DNA from: Cognataquiflexum aquatile
GTDB lineage: Bacteria > Bacteroidota > Bacteroidia > Cytophagales > Cyclobacteriaceae
NCBI RefSeq assembly: GCF_003316845.1
Contig: NZ_QMIK01000002.1
Coordinates: 310,001 to 374,000, forward strand
Direction of reading: 5' to 3'
Length of the DNA stretch: 64,000 nucleotides
The translations under genes were made by a program, and so were the position numbers. The notes under the pieces were generated by a model that was not told the origin of the DNA, ran no database searches, and was given only the letters and a program-made list of their open reading frames with translations. Positions 25,558 to 34,107 of the stretch are shown piece after piece. Each line of letters starts with the position of its first letter. Position 1 is the first letter of the stretch.

Positions 25558-25838
25558 CCAGGCATCATGGCTATCAGCCAAACAATAAAAGTGATGATGG
25601 CCATGTAAATTGTATAAAAAAAGTTTCCTACGATTTTGGCATTTTTGACTAATGCCCCATCTGATTCTTTGATGAAAAAGATCCATTTCTCATCGCTAGC
25701 TTTCTTGTCTTTTTCACGGTTAATGTGATAATCCAAGTCTCTTCCTCCGAGTGGCTTGCCACAGGATCCGCAGGCTTCATTCATATTTCCTGACCAAGAT
25801 GACCAATTCCCACAATGGGGACATTTTTTCTCTCCCAT
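25554..25838 (-). CDS. Zinc-ribbon membrane protein (94 aa)
   Basis: Two CxxC pairs, CPHCGNW and CGSCGKPL, form a zinc ribbon in the first 30 residues. A charged linker (YHINREKDKKASDEK) follows, and the C-terminal third has one long hydrophobic span (FFYTIYMAIITFIVWLIAMM). The ribbon would face the cytosol. It is the first gene of the operon with the 122-residue membrane protein and prmC, overlapping the next gene by four bases. No function is known to me. Confidence 0.8.
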   Translation of the reverse strand: MGEKKCPHCGNWSSWSGNMNEACGSCGKPLGGRDLDYHINREKDKKASDEKWIFFIKESDGALVKNAKIVGNFFYTIYMAIITFIVWLIAMMPG

Positions 25839-25846
25839 AGGTCAAA

Positions 25847-25892
25847 AATAAAAAAACTAATCCCAAAGAGCGCTACTTCTTTGGGGTTAGTT
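25847..25892 (-). terminator. Rho-independent terminator after the carbamoyltransferase
   Basis: On the minus strand AACTAACCCCAAAGAA pairs with TCTTTGGGATTAGTT, followed by TTTTTTATTTTTG. It lies between the stop at 25917 and the start of the zinc-ribbon gene. Confidence 0.88.
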
Positions 25893-25916
25893 GAGAATAG
25901 AGGCATTATTCAGTTG

Positions 25917-27677
25917 CTACTTGTAGGCAAGACTATATTCTGTTTTGGAAAGGATGATTTCGTAAGGAACCGTTTTTTTCCTCAATACAAAATTGCCGAT
26001 CACCAACGCATCAAGTCCTGTGGAATAAAAACACCTGATGGCATCTTTTGGCGATTCCACTACCGGTTCACCTTGGATATTGAAGCTTGTATTCAGGACT
26101 ACAGGGACGCCGGTTTTCTCCCCGAGTTTTTTGATGACATCATAATACCTTGGGTGAAGCTCTCTTCTGACGGTTTGCAATCGGGCACTGCCATCGACGT
26201 GGGTGACGGATGGAATGAAACTCTGTTTGTCTTTGAGGACATTACAAACTTTGAGCATAAAAGGTGCTTCAACATCCAGGTCAAAAAACATGTCCTTCGC
26301 TTCCACGATCGCCGAAGGAGCAAAAGGTCTGTAAGCTTCTCTGAATTTGATTTCAGAATTGATTTTGGCTTTCATGTCTGGAAATGCCGGATTGGCAAGG
26401 ATACTTCTGCTTCCCAATGCACGTGGACCGATTTCCATAGGACCCTGAAACCAGCCTATGATTTTTCCGCTTTCGAGCAAGTTTGCCGCCACCTCACAGA
26501 TATCATCATGTTCGGTAAAGTTCAGCTTGCAGCCTCTAAGGATTTTCTCAATGTCATCATTGGAATAGCTTGTTCCGACATAAGGGTTGAGGTGAACAAA
26601 ATTCCTTGGGTTTTTAAGGATGCCATTGTAGAGGTAATAGGCAGCACCTATGGCCGTTCCATTATCTCCTGCTGCCGGCATGACATAGACATCTTTGAAT
26701 TTGGATTCCCTGACGATTCTGCCGTTCATGACGCTGTTCAAAGAAACACCTCCGGAGATTACCAAGTATTTGGCATTTGTTTTTTGGTGGAGGATGTCAC
26801 AAATTTCGAGAACCTTGTCCTCCAAAACCCTTTGAAAGGCGGCAGCCACATCCATATGGTGCTTCTTAAACTCCTCTCCGGGTTTTCTAGGAGTTCCAAA
26901 TACCTCTGAAAATTTGGGAGATAAATGGGAAAATTTCAGCGGGTTATATTGCATGTTTTGGAAGTTGAAATAGCTCAAATCCAATTTTACCCTGCCCTCA
27001 TTGTCAATCGAAACAATCTTTTCAACCTCTTTTTTGAAGACTTCTGGATCACCCATAGGTGCGAGTCCCATGGTTTTGCCTTCATCATAATTTGTCTTGA
27101 AACCACAAAACTGTGTCACAGCCTCATAAAATGACCCCAATGAATGCGGAAAGAAACTCTCTCCAAAAGCTTCTACTTTGTTGCCCTCGCCTTTGCCCAG
27201 CCAGGTAGTGGCCCACTCTCCCGATCCGTCAATACCCAAAAGTGCGGCTGATTCATAAGGAGAAACAAAGAAAGAACCCGGAGCATGGCTGAAATGATGG
27301 GGAATGAAATGGACCCGAGGTCCCATGTTTTTAGAACCAAAGATGCCTGCATACCACTTCCAAAATCCTTTTTGTCTTCGGTAGGTATGCACAAATTCAT
27401 GACTGATAAAATGCCGGATTGTCCTGAGATGGGTAGCCCCATAAAGTAACTTTTTGCCTAGGTTATGGCTAGGTTTGATCGACACAGCAATGTGGTCAAT
27501 GTCTTTGTACTTAAGTTTGGCGATTTCCAAACAGCGGGCAATCGCCAGCTCAGGAAAAAGTTTGGTGTGTTTGTCTCTGTTGAGCCGCTCCTCTTCTATA
27601 GCGGCTACAAGCTTTCCATCTACCACTATGCACGCGGTAGAATCGTGGAAAAAATAATTCAGTCCTAGAATAACCAT
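25917..27677 (-). CDS. Carbamoyltransferase, NodU/CmcH/TobZ family
   Basis: A 586-residue enzyme that transfers a carbamoyl group from carbamoyl phosphate, through a carbamoyl-adenylate, to a hydroxyl of a sugar or natural product. The N-terminal Kae1-like domain begins ILGLNYFFHDSTAC and contains HHFSHAPGSFF, GIDGSGEW and LVISGGVSLNSVMNG. The C-terminal carbamoyl-adenylating domain has GWFQGPMEIGPRALGSRSI and VPVVLNTSFNIQGEP. All landmarks are intact. Neighbours are unrelated and no glycan or antibiotic cluster is visible, so the acceptor cannot be named. The gene has its own terminator. Confidence 0.93.
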   Translation of the reverse strand: MVILGLNYFFHDSTACIVVDGKLVAAIEEERLNRDKHTKLFPELAIARCLEIAKLKYKDIDHIAVSIKPSHNLGKKLLYGATHLRTIRHFISHEFVHTYRRQKGFWKWYAGIFGSKNMGPRVHFIPHHFSHAPGSFFVSPYESAALLGIDGSGEWATTWLGKGEGNKVEAFGESFFPHSLGSFYEAVTQFCGFKTNYDEGKTMGLAPMGDPEVFKKEVEKIVSIDNEGRVKLDLSYFNFQNMQYNPLKFSHLSPKFSEVFGTPRKPGEEFKKHHMDVAAAFQRVLEDKVLEICDILHQKTNAKYLVISGGVSLNSVMNGRIVRESKFKDVYVMPAAGDNGTAIGAAYYLYNGILKNPRNFVHLNPYVGTSYSNDDIEKILRGCKLNFTEHDDICEVAANLLESGKIIGWFQGPMEIGPRALGSRSILANPAFPDMKAKINSEIKFREAYRPFAPSAIVEAKDMFFDLDVEAPFMLKVCNVLKDKQSFIPSVTHVDGSARLQTVRRELHPRYYDVIKKLGEKTGVPVVLNTSFNIQGEPVVESPKDAIRCFYSTGLDALVIGNFVLRKKTVPYEIILSKTEYSLAYK

Positions 27678-27871
27678 AAAGAATCTGTTTCGGTATATTG
27701 GGTGATATACGGTGATTGCGAGATATTTGGGTTTGGAAATTAGAAATAAAAATCAAATAAAATCTAATTTTAATCCTAAAATTTTCCAGAAAAAAACCAA
27801 AGATAGTTTTCTAATTATGTGTCGCGTTTTCATGAGTAGGAACGTCATGTAAATATTCCAATCAACATACT

Positions 27872-28117
27872 ATGAAAAAGAATTTTCCTTTAATCATCAC
27901 ATTTTCAGCCATCATGCTTTTCTCGTTTCAATGTGAGGAAGAGAATCCTGCAGAGAGAATCGTAGAGGGGTGTATTGATCCATCCAAGATAAAAACCGAT
28001 GCTGCCTGTATTCTTTTATATGATCCGGTATGTGGCTGCGATAAAAAAACGTATGGCAATAGTTGCGAAGCGAACAATGCCGGAGTTCTCACCTTTACTC
28101 AAGGTGCCTGCAACTGA
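27872..28117 (+). CDS. Kazal-type protease-inhibitor-like lipoprotein, copy 1
   Basis: An 81-residue lipoprotein. The signal ends at FSFQC, then an acidic linker, then a Kazal-like domain with YDPVCGCDKKTYGNSCEA and a final GVLTFTQGAC. Spaced Cys residues form the small disulfide-rich fold that blocks serine proteases by a surface loop. The protein should sit on the periplasmic side of a membrane or on the cell surface, where it could guard against host, predator or self proteases. A near-identical paralogue follows 298 bases later, with its own matching terminator. Confidence 0.87.
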   Translation: MKKNFPLIITFSAIMLFSFQCEEENPAERIVEGCIDPSKIKTDAACILLYDPVCGCDKKTYGNSCEANNAGVLTFTQGACN

Positions 28118-28132
28118 AGTTCCTTTTTTTTT

Positions 28133-28189
28133 CCTTCCGGGTTCTTGACGGCCAACACAATAAGTTAAGGTACACCGGAAGGTTTTTTT
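28133..28189 (+). terminator. Terminator after Kazal copy 1
   Basis: CCTTCCGG (28133-28140) pairs with CCGGAAGG (28175-28182) around a 34-base loop, followed by seven T. The same stem recurs after copy 2. Confidence 0.75.
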
Positions 28190-28415
28190 GCTTAGTTTCT
28201 CAGATTTCGCTGACTTTCGCAAAGGGAAATTTACAGATTCAGAGTATTCAATAATTTTTCTGCGTCAATCTTCGCAATCTGCGGTTACATTTATATTCAA
28301 AACATAGGTTTGAATTGCTTCCTTTTGAAATTCGAAAGCATTTTTGTAAAAATTCATATGGCTTGTAGCATTTGCTTGCATAGAAACGTCATAAGATTAT
28401 TCCAATCAATTTGTT

Positions 28416-28661
28416 ATGAAAAATATATTTCAATTAATCCTCACATTTTCAGTCTTATTCCTATTCTCTTTTCAGTGCGAGGATCAAAATCCGGTAGACG
28501 AAGTATTGACAGATTGTATCGACCCGGATTTAATCCGAAAAGATATGGCTTGCCTCACGATCTATGACCCGGTTTGTGGCTGCGATGGAAAGACTTACGG
28601 AAATTCCTGTCATGCAGGAATAAGCGGTGTAAAATCATTTTCTAAGGGCGAGTGTAAATGA
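28416..28661 (+). CDS. Kazal-type protease-inhibitor-like lipoprotein, copy 2
   Basis: 81 residues, the same length as copy 1, with the same layout: lipobox FSFQC, CIDPDLIRKDMAC, then YDPVCGCDGKTYGNSCHA and GVKSFSKGEC. The two copies differ at many positions outside the Cys framework, including the reactive-loop region before YDPVC (LLYDPVC versus TIYDPVC), so their target proteases may differ. The upstream flank (GAAACGTCATAAG and TTCCAATCAA) resembles that of copy 1, showing that the duplication included the promoter region. Confidence 0.87.
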   Translation: MKNIFQLILTFSVLFLFSFQCEDQNPVDEVLTDCIDPDLIRKDMACLTIYDPVCGCDGKTYGNSCHAGISGVKSFSKGECK

Positions 28662-28667
28662 TTTTTT

Positions 28668-28723
28668 CCTTCCGGGTCCTTTACTTCGTATGCAAATGAA
28701 AAAGTTCTCCGGAAGGTTTTTTT
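28668..28723 (+). terminator. Terminator after Kazal copy 2
   Basis: CCTTCCGG (28668-28675) pairs with CCGGAAGG (28709-28716), then seven T. The identical stem and changed loop relative to copy 1 indicate duplication of the whole unit with selection on the stem. Confidence 0.75.
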
Positions 28724-28830
28724 GTTTTTTCCCGATGATACAGCAAATATTCTAAGAAGGGAAGGAACGACCTATGATTTTGGATTATTTTGGGAAATAT
28801 ATCATCGCAATTCGCGACGCCTGTAGCCCA

Positions 28831-28999
28831 TGGCAGTGTCTTCACTGCCATTATGAAAACCTTTCTCGAATAAACAAGTCAATAAGGACCCTGACTTAGG
28901 CGAAGTATGTTCTCCCACAGATATCGCTGACCTTCGCAGAAGAGAAGGAAAAAGCATTTGATTTTTCGACCTTCGCCCATGGCAGTGTCTTCATTGCCA
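28831..28999. repeat. Pair of TGGCAGTG-TCTT-CACTGCCA palindromes in a 455-base gap
   Basis: A perfect 8-4-8 inverted repeat at 28831-28850 and a copy with one changed base at 28980-28999. Both follow 'CCCA' and are trailed by related text (GTCA.TAAGGAC.CTGA and GTCAGTGAGGACACTGA). The gap 28662-29116 has no gene. It also carries CGCTGACCTTCGCAGAAG (near 28926), a word seen in reverse near 46348. Confidence 0.75.
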
Positions 29000-29061
29000 T
29001 TCAAAATCGAAAAACATTTATTGATGGAAAGTCAGTGAGGACACTGATTTTGGCAGCTCAA

Positions 29062-29091
29062 AATAAAAAAAAGCCAACATTAAGTTGGCTT
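29062..29091 (-). terminator. Terminator after the HisA-like gene
   Basis: On the minus strand AAGCCAACTTAATGTTGGCTT followed by a run of T. It lies 26 bases past the stop at 29117. Confidence 0.85.
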
Positions 29092-29116
29092 GGAAAATGA
29101 TTTTCTAATGGTTTAC

Positions 29117-29860
29117 CTATTTATTCTCAGAAATGAAAATATCCAGGTCTTTGAGGGTAATCAGGCCTTCATAAAATGCCCTTCCAAAAACAACCGCTGT
29201 CACACCCAAATCTTTTAATCTTTTGAAGTCATCAATATTTCTCACTCCGCCACTAGCTGCAAGGTGGATTTTTGGATATTTCTCCACAATTTTTTCATAA
29301 AGTGCAAAATTTGGTCCCTCCAAAACTCCGTCCCTTGTCACATCAGATACTTTGAGGTACTTCAGGCCACGTTCATAGAAATACTCGATATGGTCAAAAA
29401 GGTCAATCTCAGTTTTCTTCAACCATCCTCTTGTTTTGATTTTCATATGTTCAGGATTGGTATCGGCTGCCAAAATGATTTTTTCCCTGCCATATGTTAC
29501 CATCCACTGGGCAAATCTTTCCGGGTAAGATGCGGCCACGGATGCCGCTGTAATGGTTTTTGCGCCATATTCAAAGCACTTCAACAAATCTCCATCTGTA
29601 GAAATCCCACCCGTAAAATCTACAATCAGGTTGGTATAGCCTGCAATGGCCTCCAGGATATGGTAGTTTTTTGGTTCTCCCCTGCGCGCACCATCCAGGT
29701 CCACCAGGTGCAGCCACTTGATACCATGATCTTCAAAGGCTTGGGCAATCTCCAATGGGTTATTGGAAATCACTTCCTCTGTAGCAAAATCCCCTCTTTT
29801 GAGGCGGACGCATTTGCCATTGATGATCCAAATTGATGGGATGATATCAAAATCAGTCAT
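29117..29860 (-). CDS. HisA-like TIM barrel lacking the first catalytic Asp
   Basis: A 247-residue (beta/alpha)8 protein of the HisA/HisF family. HisA isomerises ProFAR to PRFAR in histidine synthesis. Much of HisA is present: NGKCVRLKRGDF, HLVDLDGARRGEP, D133 in LAADTN, SDVTRDGVLEGP (D177), ASGGVRN and VFGRAFYEG. However, the N-terminal 'PAIDIIDG' motif, whose first Asp is a catalytic acid/base in HisA, reads PSIWIING: Trp11 and Asn14 replace both Asp. The 'FGGGI' phosphate loop reads FTGGIS. No other his genes are nearby. It is likely a paralogue with changed chemistry rather than the pathway enzyme. Confidence 0.8.
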   Translation of the reverse strand: MTDFDIIPSIWIINGKCVRLKRGDFATEEVISNNPLEIAQAFEDHGIKWLHLVDLDGARRGEPKNYHILEAIAGYTNLIVDFTGGISTDGDLLKCFEYGAKTITAASVAASYPERFAQWMVTYGREKIILAADTNPEHMKIKTRGWLKKTEIDLFDHIEYFYERGLKYLKVSDVTRDGVLEGPNFALYEKIVEKYPKIHLAASGGVRNIDDFKRLKDLGVTAVVFGRAFYEGLITLKDLDIFISENK

Positions 29861-30030
29861 AGCTTCAATAGGTTGGAGTTGGGAAATTGATAAAATTCCT
29901 GCAAGGCAAAGTTAAAAACCTAAGTCTTCATCAGGATTTTAAAGATAATACAAGATAGCAGAATTTGACAACAGGCCCCCTAAAGTTTGCCTATTTTTCG
30001 ACTAAAGAGCATAATTGGATCAGAAGTCTG

Positions 30031-31065
30031 TTAATAAATGAGCCTTGCAATGACACCATTTGCACCGGAAGCCCAAATCGAGGTCGTGGTATGGTCCACT
30101 TTCACAGCATGGAATCCATCCTCTGAAAACCTTTCCCAATCATCTCCCCTGTTGGTGGAAAAATCCGACCCATTTGGTCCGACTGTAATCAGCCAACCGA
30201 ATCTGGAGAAAAATTCAACCCCTGACCTGTAGCCACTGGGCCGGTTTCCCGGAGTAAGTTTCCATGTTTTTCCTTTATCTATTGAAACAATGCTGTTGTT
30301 TGTACTTGAATCTGCTTGGGTAAAATCCCCTCCCACAGCTACAATGCCATCCACGTCAATTCTCACCATCGAAAAAATCCCTTGTGAATCCTCCTCCTGC
30401 AAAATAGGTGTACTGTACTTTTCCCAATGAAATCCATTGTCAGCCGAATGGTATATTTTGCTGTCCTTACCTGCACTTGCAAACCAGATATTGTCTTCGT
30501 CTGCCAAAATCCCCGAGCCGCTCGCGGCAAAAGATCCGCCGCCGACAGGACCATCGGGACTCAATTCCATTTCAAGCCATGTTTCCCCAAGATCTTTGGT
30601 TTCCAAAACCATCCACTTTTCATTTACGACATCCCCAATGGCATATCCTGTATTTTTATAAAATGCCATGCCGTCAAGAAATGCTTCTTTGGGTCCCTGA
30701 TACTTCTTTACCCAGGTTTTGCCCCCATCGATAGTTTTGTAAATCACTGCAGGCTGACCTGAGGCCATGGCTACGGCAGTATTGGCATCAATACCCTCAA
30801 TGTCCCTAAAATCCGCCGAATCCAGCCCGTCAATAATTCCCGTTTCCCATGTTTTACCACCGTCAAGGGTTCTCAGCCATGTTCCTCCCGAACCACTTGC
30901 CCAAACAATCTGCTCTGTAATCGGAGACAGACCGCGCAAAGATGCTTTTGTCGGGGTTTCCATCTTTTTCCAGCCTATAGGTTTCTCGGGAATGACCGCT
31001 TTTTTGGATTTGCTACAGCTACCAAGCACTATCAGGAGCATAAAAAGGGAAGCGTACTTTTTCAT
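30031..31065 (-). CDS. YCF48/BNR-repeat beta-propeller lipoprotein
   Basis: About 344 residues from the ATG at 31065 (MKKYASLFMLL); a longer frame from 31128 would put residues before a clean signal peptide. The lipobox is IVLGSC. At least four Asp-box-like motifs of the type S/T-x-D-x-G-x-T-W are visible: TLDGGKTWE, TIDGGKTWV, TKDLGETWL, SIDKGKTWK and NRGDDWE. These mark the turns of a beta-propeller like YCF48/HCF136 and sialidase-type proteins. No catalytic residues can be assigned. YCF48 proteins assist photosystem II assembly in plants, but bacterial lipoprotein members have unknown roles. Confidence 0.82.
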   Translation of the reverse strand: MKKYASLFMLLIVLGSCSKSKKAVIPEKPIGWKKMETPTKASLRGLSPITEQIVWASGSGGTWLRTLDGGKTWETGIIDGLDSADFRDIEGIDANTAVAMASGQPAVIYKTIDGGKTWVKKYQGPKEAFLDGMAFYKNTGYAIGDVVNEKWMVLETKDLGETWLEMELSPDGPVGGGSFAASGSGILADEDNIWFASAGKDSKIYHSADNGFHWEKYSTPILQEEDSQGIFSMVRIDVDGIVAVGGDFTQADSSTNNSIVSIDKGKTWKLTPGNRPSGYRSGVEFFSRFGWLITVGPNGSDFSTNRGDDWERFSEDGFHAVKVDHTTTSIWASGANGVIARLIY

Positions 31066-31150
31066 AGTTGTGGATATATATTGGCCAAAAAGGCCAAAAT
31101 TGAAAATTTTCATAGATAATTGGTACAACAGAATTTCTCTGCTTTTGATT

Positions 31151-31597
31151 TCATTCTGTTATTCCAATTCCTTTTGCCATCAAGCCGGCGAGAATAGGAA
31201 TGACAAATAAAAGCAACAACTCCAAGCGCACCATCCAAAAAATGATATTCGGTACCTTTATGTTTTCCTCTTGGTCACCATTTTTGTTTTTGATAAAGAA
31301 AACCGTCGGGTAGATCGAGAGGATTCCGATGACGATAAACAAGGTAAGCTTGGTATGAAAAAGCGGATTACTGCTGTAAAATTCAGTTGGTTTGCCATAA
31401 GCTCCGAGCCAAAGCGTCAGTCCCACAGCCAACAAAACCAAAACCGCCAAGCCATAAACCCCGTCAATTTTTGCAAGCCTTCCGACTTCGGAGCGGGAGA
31501 GTGATTTTTTCAGCAATAAATGCTCAGAAACAAGAGCGCCCACTATCGTGAAAATACTGATAAAATGGACGTAACGTAGGAGGATTTCAATCGTCAT
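31151..31597 (-). CDS. DUF2214-like membrane protein
   Basis: A 148-residue protein with four hydrophobic helices. RYVHFISIFTIVGALVSEHLLLK in the first helix, a middle YGLAVLVLLAVGLTLWLG and KTxLF-type HTKLTLFIVIG are typical of the DUF2214 family. A conserved His in the first helix and another before KLT could bind heme or metal, as in related four-helix membrane proteins, but this is speculation. It begins 15 bases after the TIM-barrel gene and is probably co-transcribed with it. Confidence 0.8.
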   Translation of the reverse strand: MTIEILLRYVHFISIFTIVGALVSEHLLLKKSLSRSEVGRLAKIDGVYGLAVLVLLAVGLTLWLGAYGKPTEFYSSNPLFHTKLTLFIVIGILSIYPTVFFIKNKNGDQEENIKVPNIIFWMVRLELLLLFVIPILAGLMAKGIGITE

Positions 31598-31612
31598 AAA
31601 TGGAAATATATT

Positions 31613-32551
31613 TTAGCTTAAGGCTTTTCTTAATTCCCCAAACAACTCGGGGACTTTGGTCATGGCATTATATGGCACATTTGGATCGGGATCGGGAAGG
31701 GTCTCGATGGGAACATATCCCCGAAAATTTGAATCCCTAATGATGGCCACCAATTTGTTCATGTCAATCTTGCCTCCTTTTCGGTCTCCAAGCAATTCCT
31801 TCACTTGCCAATTGACCGCATAAGGAATCACACGTGCGATATCTGCATAAGGGTCAGGAGTCAGAAAAAACCCGGTGTCCACGATTGTGCCTAACCAATC
31901 CGAGTTGACCATCTCCAGGACTTTGATGACTTCATCAGCGCTTTTGAGCATGTCGCCATGGTTTTGGACGCCAACCATCACGCCAAACTGCTTGCCATGT
32001 TCGGCACATTCGGCCAAAGCCTCCGCCATCCAAACGGCCGTTTCGTCCCAGGTTTGATCCTTGGGTTGCACACCGGCAAAAACCCTTAACACAGGCGCTC
32101 CCATCTCTGCGGCAACCTCAATCCAATCTTTGGCCAAGGCAACATCCGCATTCCTCTTGGCTTTATCCGCAGTCGCAAAATCATTGCGGATCCCTGTTCC
32201 GCTGATTCCAAGACCGAGTTGGAAAGCCCTTTGCTTGAATTCGTTGATAAACTTCCGCTCCGGTCTTGCGGGATATCCGGGAAAAAAATATCCTGTGGGA
32301 TCGACAGCATCAAAATCCAGACGGGCACATTCTTCCAGCATATCAAACAGACTCATCCCACCGGCCTCGCCTTTTTGGAATTTGTAGAGTTGCACATAGT
32401 AGGACCAGGCATTCAGTCCGACCTTGATTTTGGATGAGGTAACTGCGTTTATTTTTGGTTTTGGGGCACCAAGTACCTCGTGCATCGGCAATACACCCAA
32501 TCCTAAACCCAGAGGGAGAGCAGATTTGAGAAAATTGCGACGGTCGGTCAT
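31613..32551 (-). CDS. Tat-exported sugar-phosphate isomerase/epimerase-like TIM barrel (paralogue)
   Basis: About 312 residues from MTDRRNFLKSALPLG (32551); the RRNFLK motif makes a twin-arginine signal and sets the start against a longer frame from 32611. The xylose-isomerase-like barrel follows, with FDAVDPTGYFFPGYP, VGVQNHGDML, GTIVDTGFFLTPDPY and YVPIETLPDPDPN carrying the usual metal-site acids and His. It is a distant paralogue of the protein at 10917-11777, but has no Gfo/Idh partner here. A DUF2214 gene follows 15 bases later. Substrate unknown, probably a sugar or cyclitol derivative outside the cytoplasm. Confidence 0.83.
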   Translation of the reverse strand: MTDRRNFLKSALPLGLGLGVLPMHEVLGAPKPKINAVTSSKIKVGLNAWSYYVQLYKFQKGEAGGMSLFDMLEECARLDFDAVDPTGYFFPGYPARPERKFINEFKQRAFQLGLGISGTGIRNDFATADKAKRNADVALAKDWIEVAAEMGAPVLRVFAGVQPKDQTWDETAVWMAEALAECAEHGKQFGVMVGVQNHGDMLKSADEVIKVLEMVNSDWLGTIVDTGFFLTPDPYADIARVIPYAVNWQVKELLGDRKGGKIDMNKLVAIIRDSNFRGYVPIETLPDPDPNVPYNAMTKVPELFGELRKALS

Positions 32552-32628
32552 AGGGAATGGTCGGATGATTCTTTTAAAGACAAAACTTAAATTACAAAAA
32601 ATATCCGTCAAACCCTTTTTCCCATCAA

Positions 32629-33528
32629 TTACTTTTCAGCAGAAAATCCTTTTGGTTTTTTGATGGTAAAAACCCTTGAAATTGTAAATCCTGGTCTAAT
32701 ATCGCCTTTAAAGAAATTACCGGTAGTTTCTGAAATAAAACTTCTTTCTGTCATTCCATCCGAATTGGTAATATTGATTTGAAAAACATGTCCTCCGGTC
32801 TCAATATCCAATCCGAATGCAATGGAGTTTGTAGTATCGGGTAGCCGATGATTGGGTAATTGATAATAATATTCAGCATTAAAACTCATGCGGTGGCTGA
32901 GCTTGATCCTACCACCAAATCCAATAGAAAACACATCATTGGGATCATTTGCACCTCTGACCAAATTGTAATGGATCATTGTCGGCATGACCTGTAGAGA
33001 AAGTCCCTCACTGAATTTTCTTCCGAGGAGCAACTGCCCGGAATAAAATAAATTTGAAGTCTGGTAATTGTCAATTCCCGGGTTTTCAAACTTTAAGGAC
33101 TTATACATGATTGATCCAACCGCGCTCAAGGTAACAGGACTTCCATTGGTGGCCTGCCTGAGGATTTTATATTTGGTAAACCCGTCAAACTGTTTTTGAA
33201 AGGTACTTCGCCCGATTCCTATCATCCATCTTTTTGTCAGACCATAATCCAAACCCAGCCTCATGGTAGCTTGGTCTAGACCAAATAATTCATAAGCACC
33301 GCTATTGAGGTAGCCGAACCTATGTGAAATTCTGAAGTCAAGTACGCCAGGGGCTACATTTTCAACCGAATGGCCTTGGATGATCCTCGTGGTCTTGAAA
33401 GTTGCAATGGTGAAGTCAGGCTTTTTATCGTCTTTCATTTCTTCCTCAAGCAAACTCATTAAATCCTCCTGTGCCAACGAAGGCAGACAGGTGAAAAAAA
33501 TCAATATAAGAATTTTTAAAGTTTTCAT
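32629..33528 (-). CDS. DUF5777-like outer-membrane beta-barrel protein
   Basis: A 299-residue protein with a cleavable signal (ending PSLAQ) and repeated amphipathic strands with aromatic girdles, such as LDFRISHRFGYLN, MRLGLDYGLTKRWMIGIG and FNAEYYYQLPNHR. TTRIIQGHSVENVAPGVLDF near the N-terminus is the mark of the DUF5777 group in Bacteroidota. It is the last gene of a five-gene series with OB-fold protein, two cytochromes and YceI. Its ATG overlaps the last base of the YceI stop. It would be the outer-membrane component of that cluster; its role is unknown. Confidence 0.8.
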   Translation of the reverse strand: MKTLKILILIFFTCLPSLAQEDLMSLLEEEMKDDKKPDFTIATFKTTRIIQGHSVENVAPGVLDFRISHRFGYLNSGAYELFGLDQATMRLGLDYGLTKRWMIGIGRSTFQKQFDGFTKYKILRQATNGSPVTLSAVGSIMYKSLKFENPGIDNYQTSNLFYSGQLLLGRKFSEGLSLQVMPTMIHYNLVRGANDPNDVFSIGFGGRIKLSHRMSFNAEYYYQLPNHRLPDTTNSIAFGLDIETGGHVFQINITNSDGMTERSFISETTGNFFKGDIRPGFTISRVFTIKKPKGFSAEK

Positions 33529-34079
33529 CAGGATTTGGGTTTATATGCGCAATTCACCTTTATAGAAATCTCTTTTGCAATTTTGTCTGCTACCAAGGAT
33601 GGGATTTCTATTTCAAAATCTTCAAGTTGGATATCAAAAGACGAGAGAACTGAAATCCCCTCTTTTTTGACAGTAAGGGTACCCATTGCTGTAACAGCCT
33701 TTTTTACACCGTGGATAGTGAGGTCTCCTTCGACCGATACCGGATAGTTTCCCTCTTTTTTAAAATCAACTTTAGAGAGGTCTTTGATCTTTCCCTGAAA
33801 TGTTGATTTGGGGATCTTCCCAGATTCCATATAATTCTCATTGAAATGCTCCTCCATCAGCGCTTTTTCAAAGTGGAATCCCTTGACCAAAATAGCAAAG
33901 ACAATTTCTCCGGTATCAGCATTGATCATACTCGTGACTTCATTGTTGATTCCTTCTATATTTTCTATAGGGGTTTCAGAATAAAATGATACCTGGCCGG
34001 TCCTTGTTATATATATTCCTTGGGCCATTATGCCAAAGCTGATCAAACTGAAAGCAAGAAGACAAATTACCTTTTTCAT
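33528..34079 (-). CDS. YceI-family periplasmic protein
   Basis: A 183-residue exported protein (signal ending GIMAQ) with the lipocalin-like YceI fold. TRTGQVSFYSETPIENIEG at the start, FHFEKALMEEHFNENYMES in the middle, and GDLTIHGVKKAV near residue 130 are family signatures; the last is the conserved 'LTLHGVTKPV' motif. YceI proteins bind polyisoprenoid-type lipids and are often found with cytochromes. It lies 28 bases after the monoheme cytochrome gene and shares one base with the DUF5777 gene. Confidence 0.9.
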   Translation of the reverse strand: MKKVICLLAFSLISFGIMAQGIYITRTGQVSFYSETPIENIEGINNEVTSMINADTGEIVFAILVKGFHFEKALMEEHFNENYMESGKIPKSTFQGKIKDLSKVDFKKEGNYPVSVEGDLTIHGVKKAVTAMGTLTVKKEGISVLSSFDIQLEDFEIEIPSLVADKIAKEISIKVNCAYKPKS

Positions 34080-34107
34080 ATGTTAATCCTTTTTGTTGTT
34101 AATTATA

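Noticed and set aside
25815-26909. 364-codon plus-strand open frame
   Set aside because: Lies fully antisense to the carbamoyltransferase, which has all family motifs. The plus-strand product is rich in His, Cys and Phe and matches nothing.
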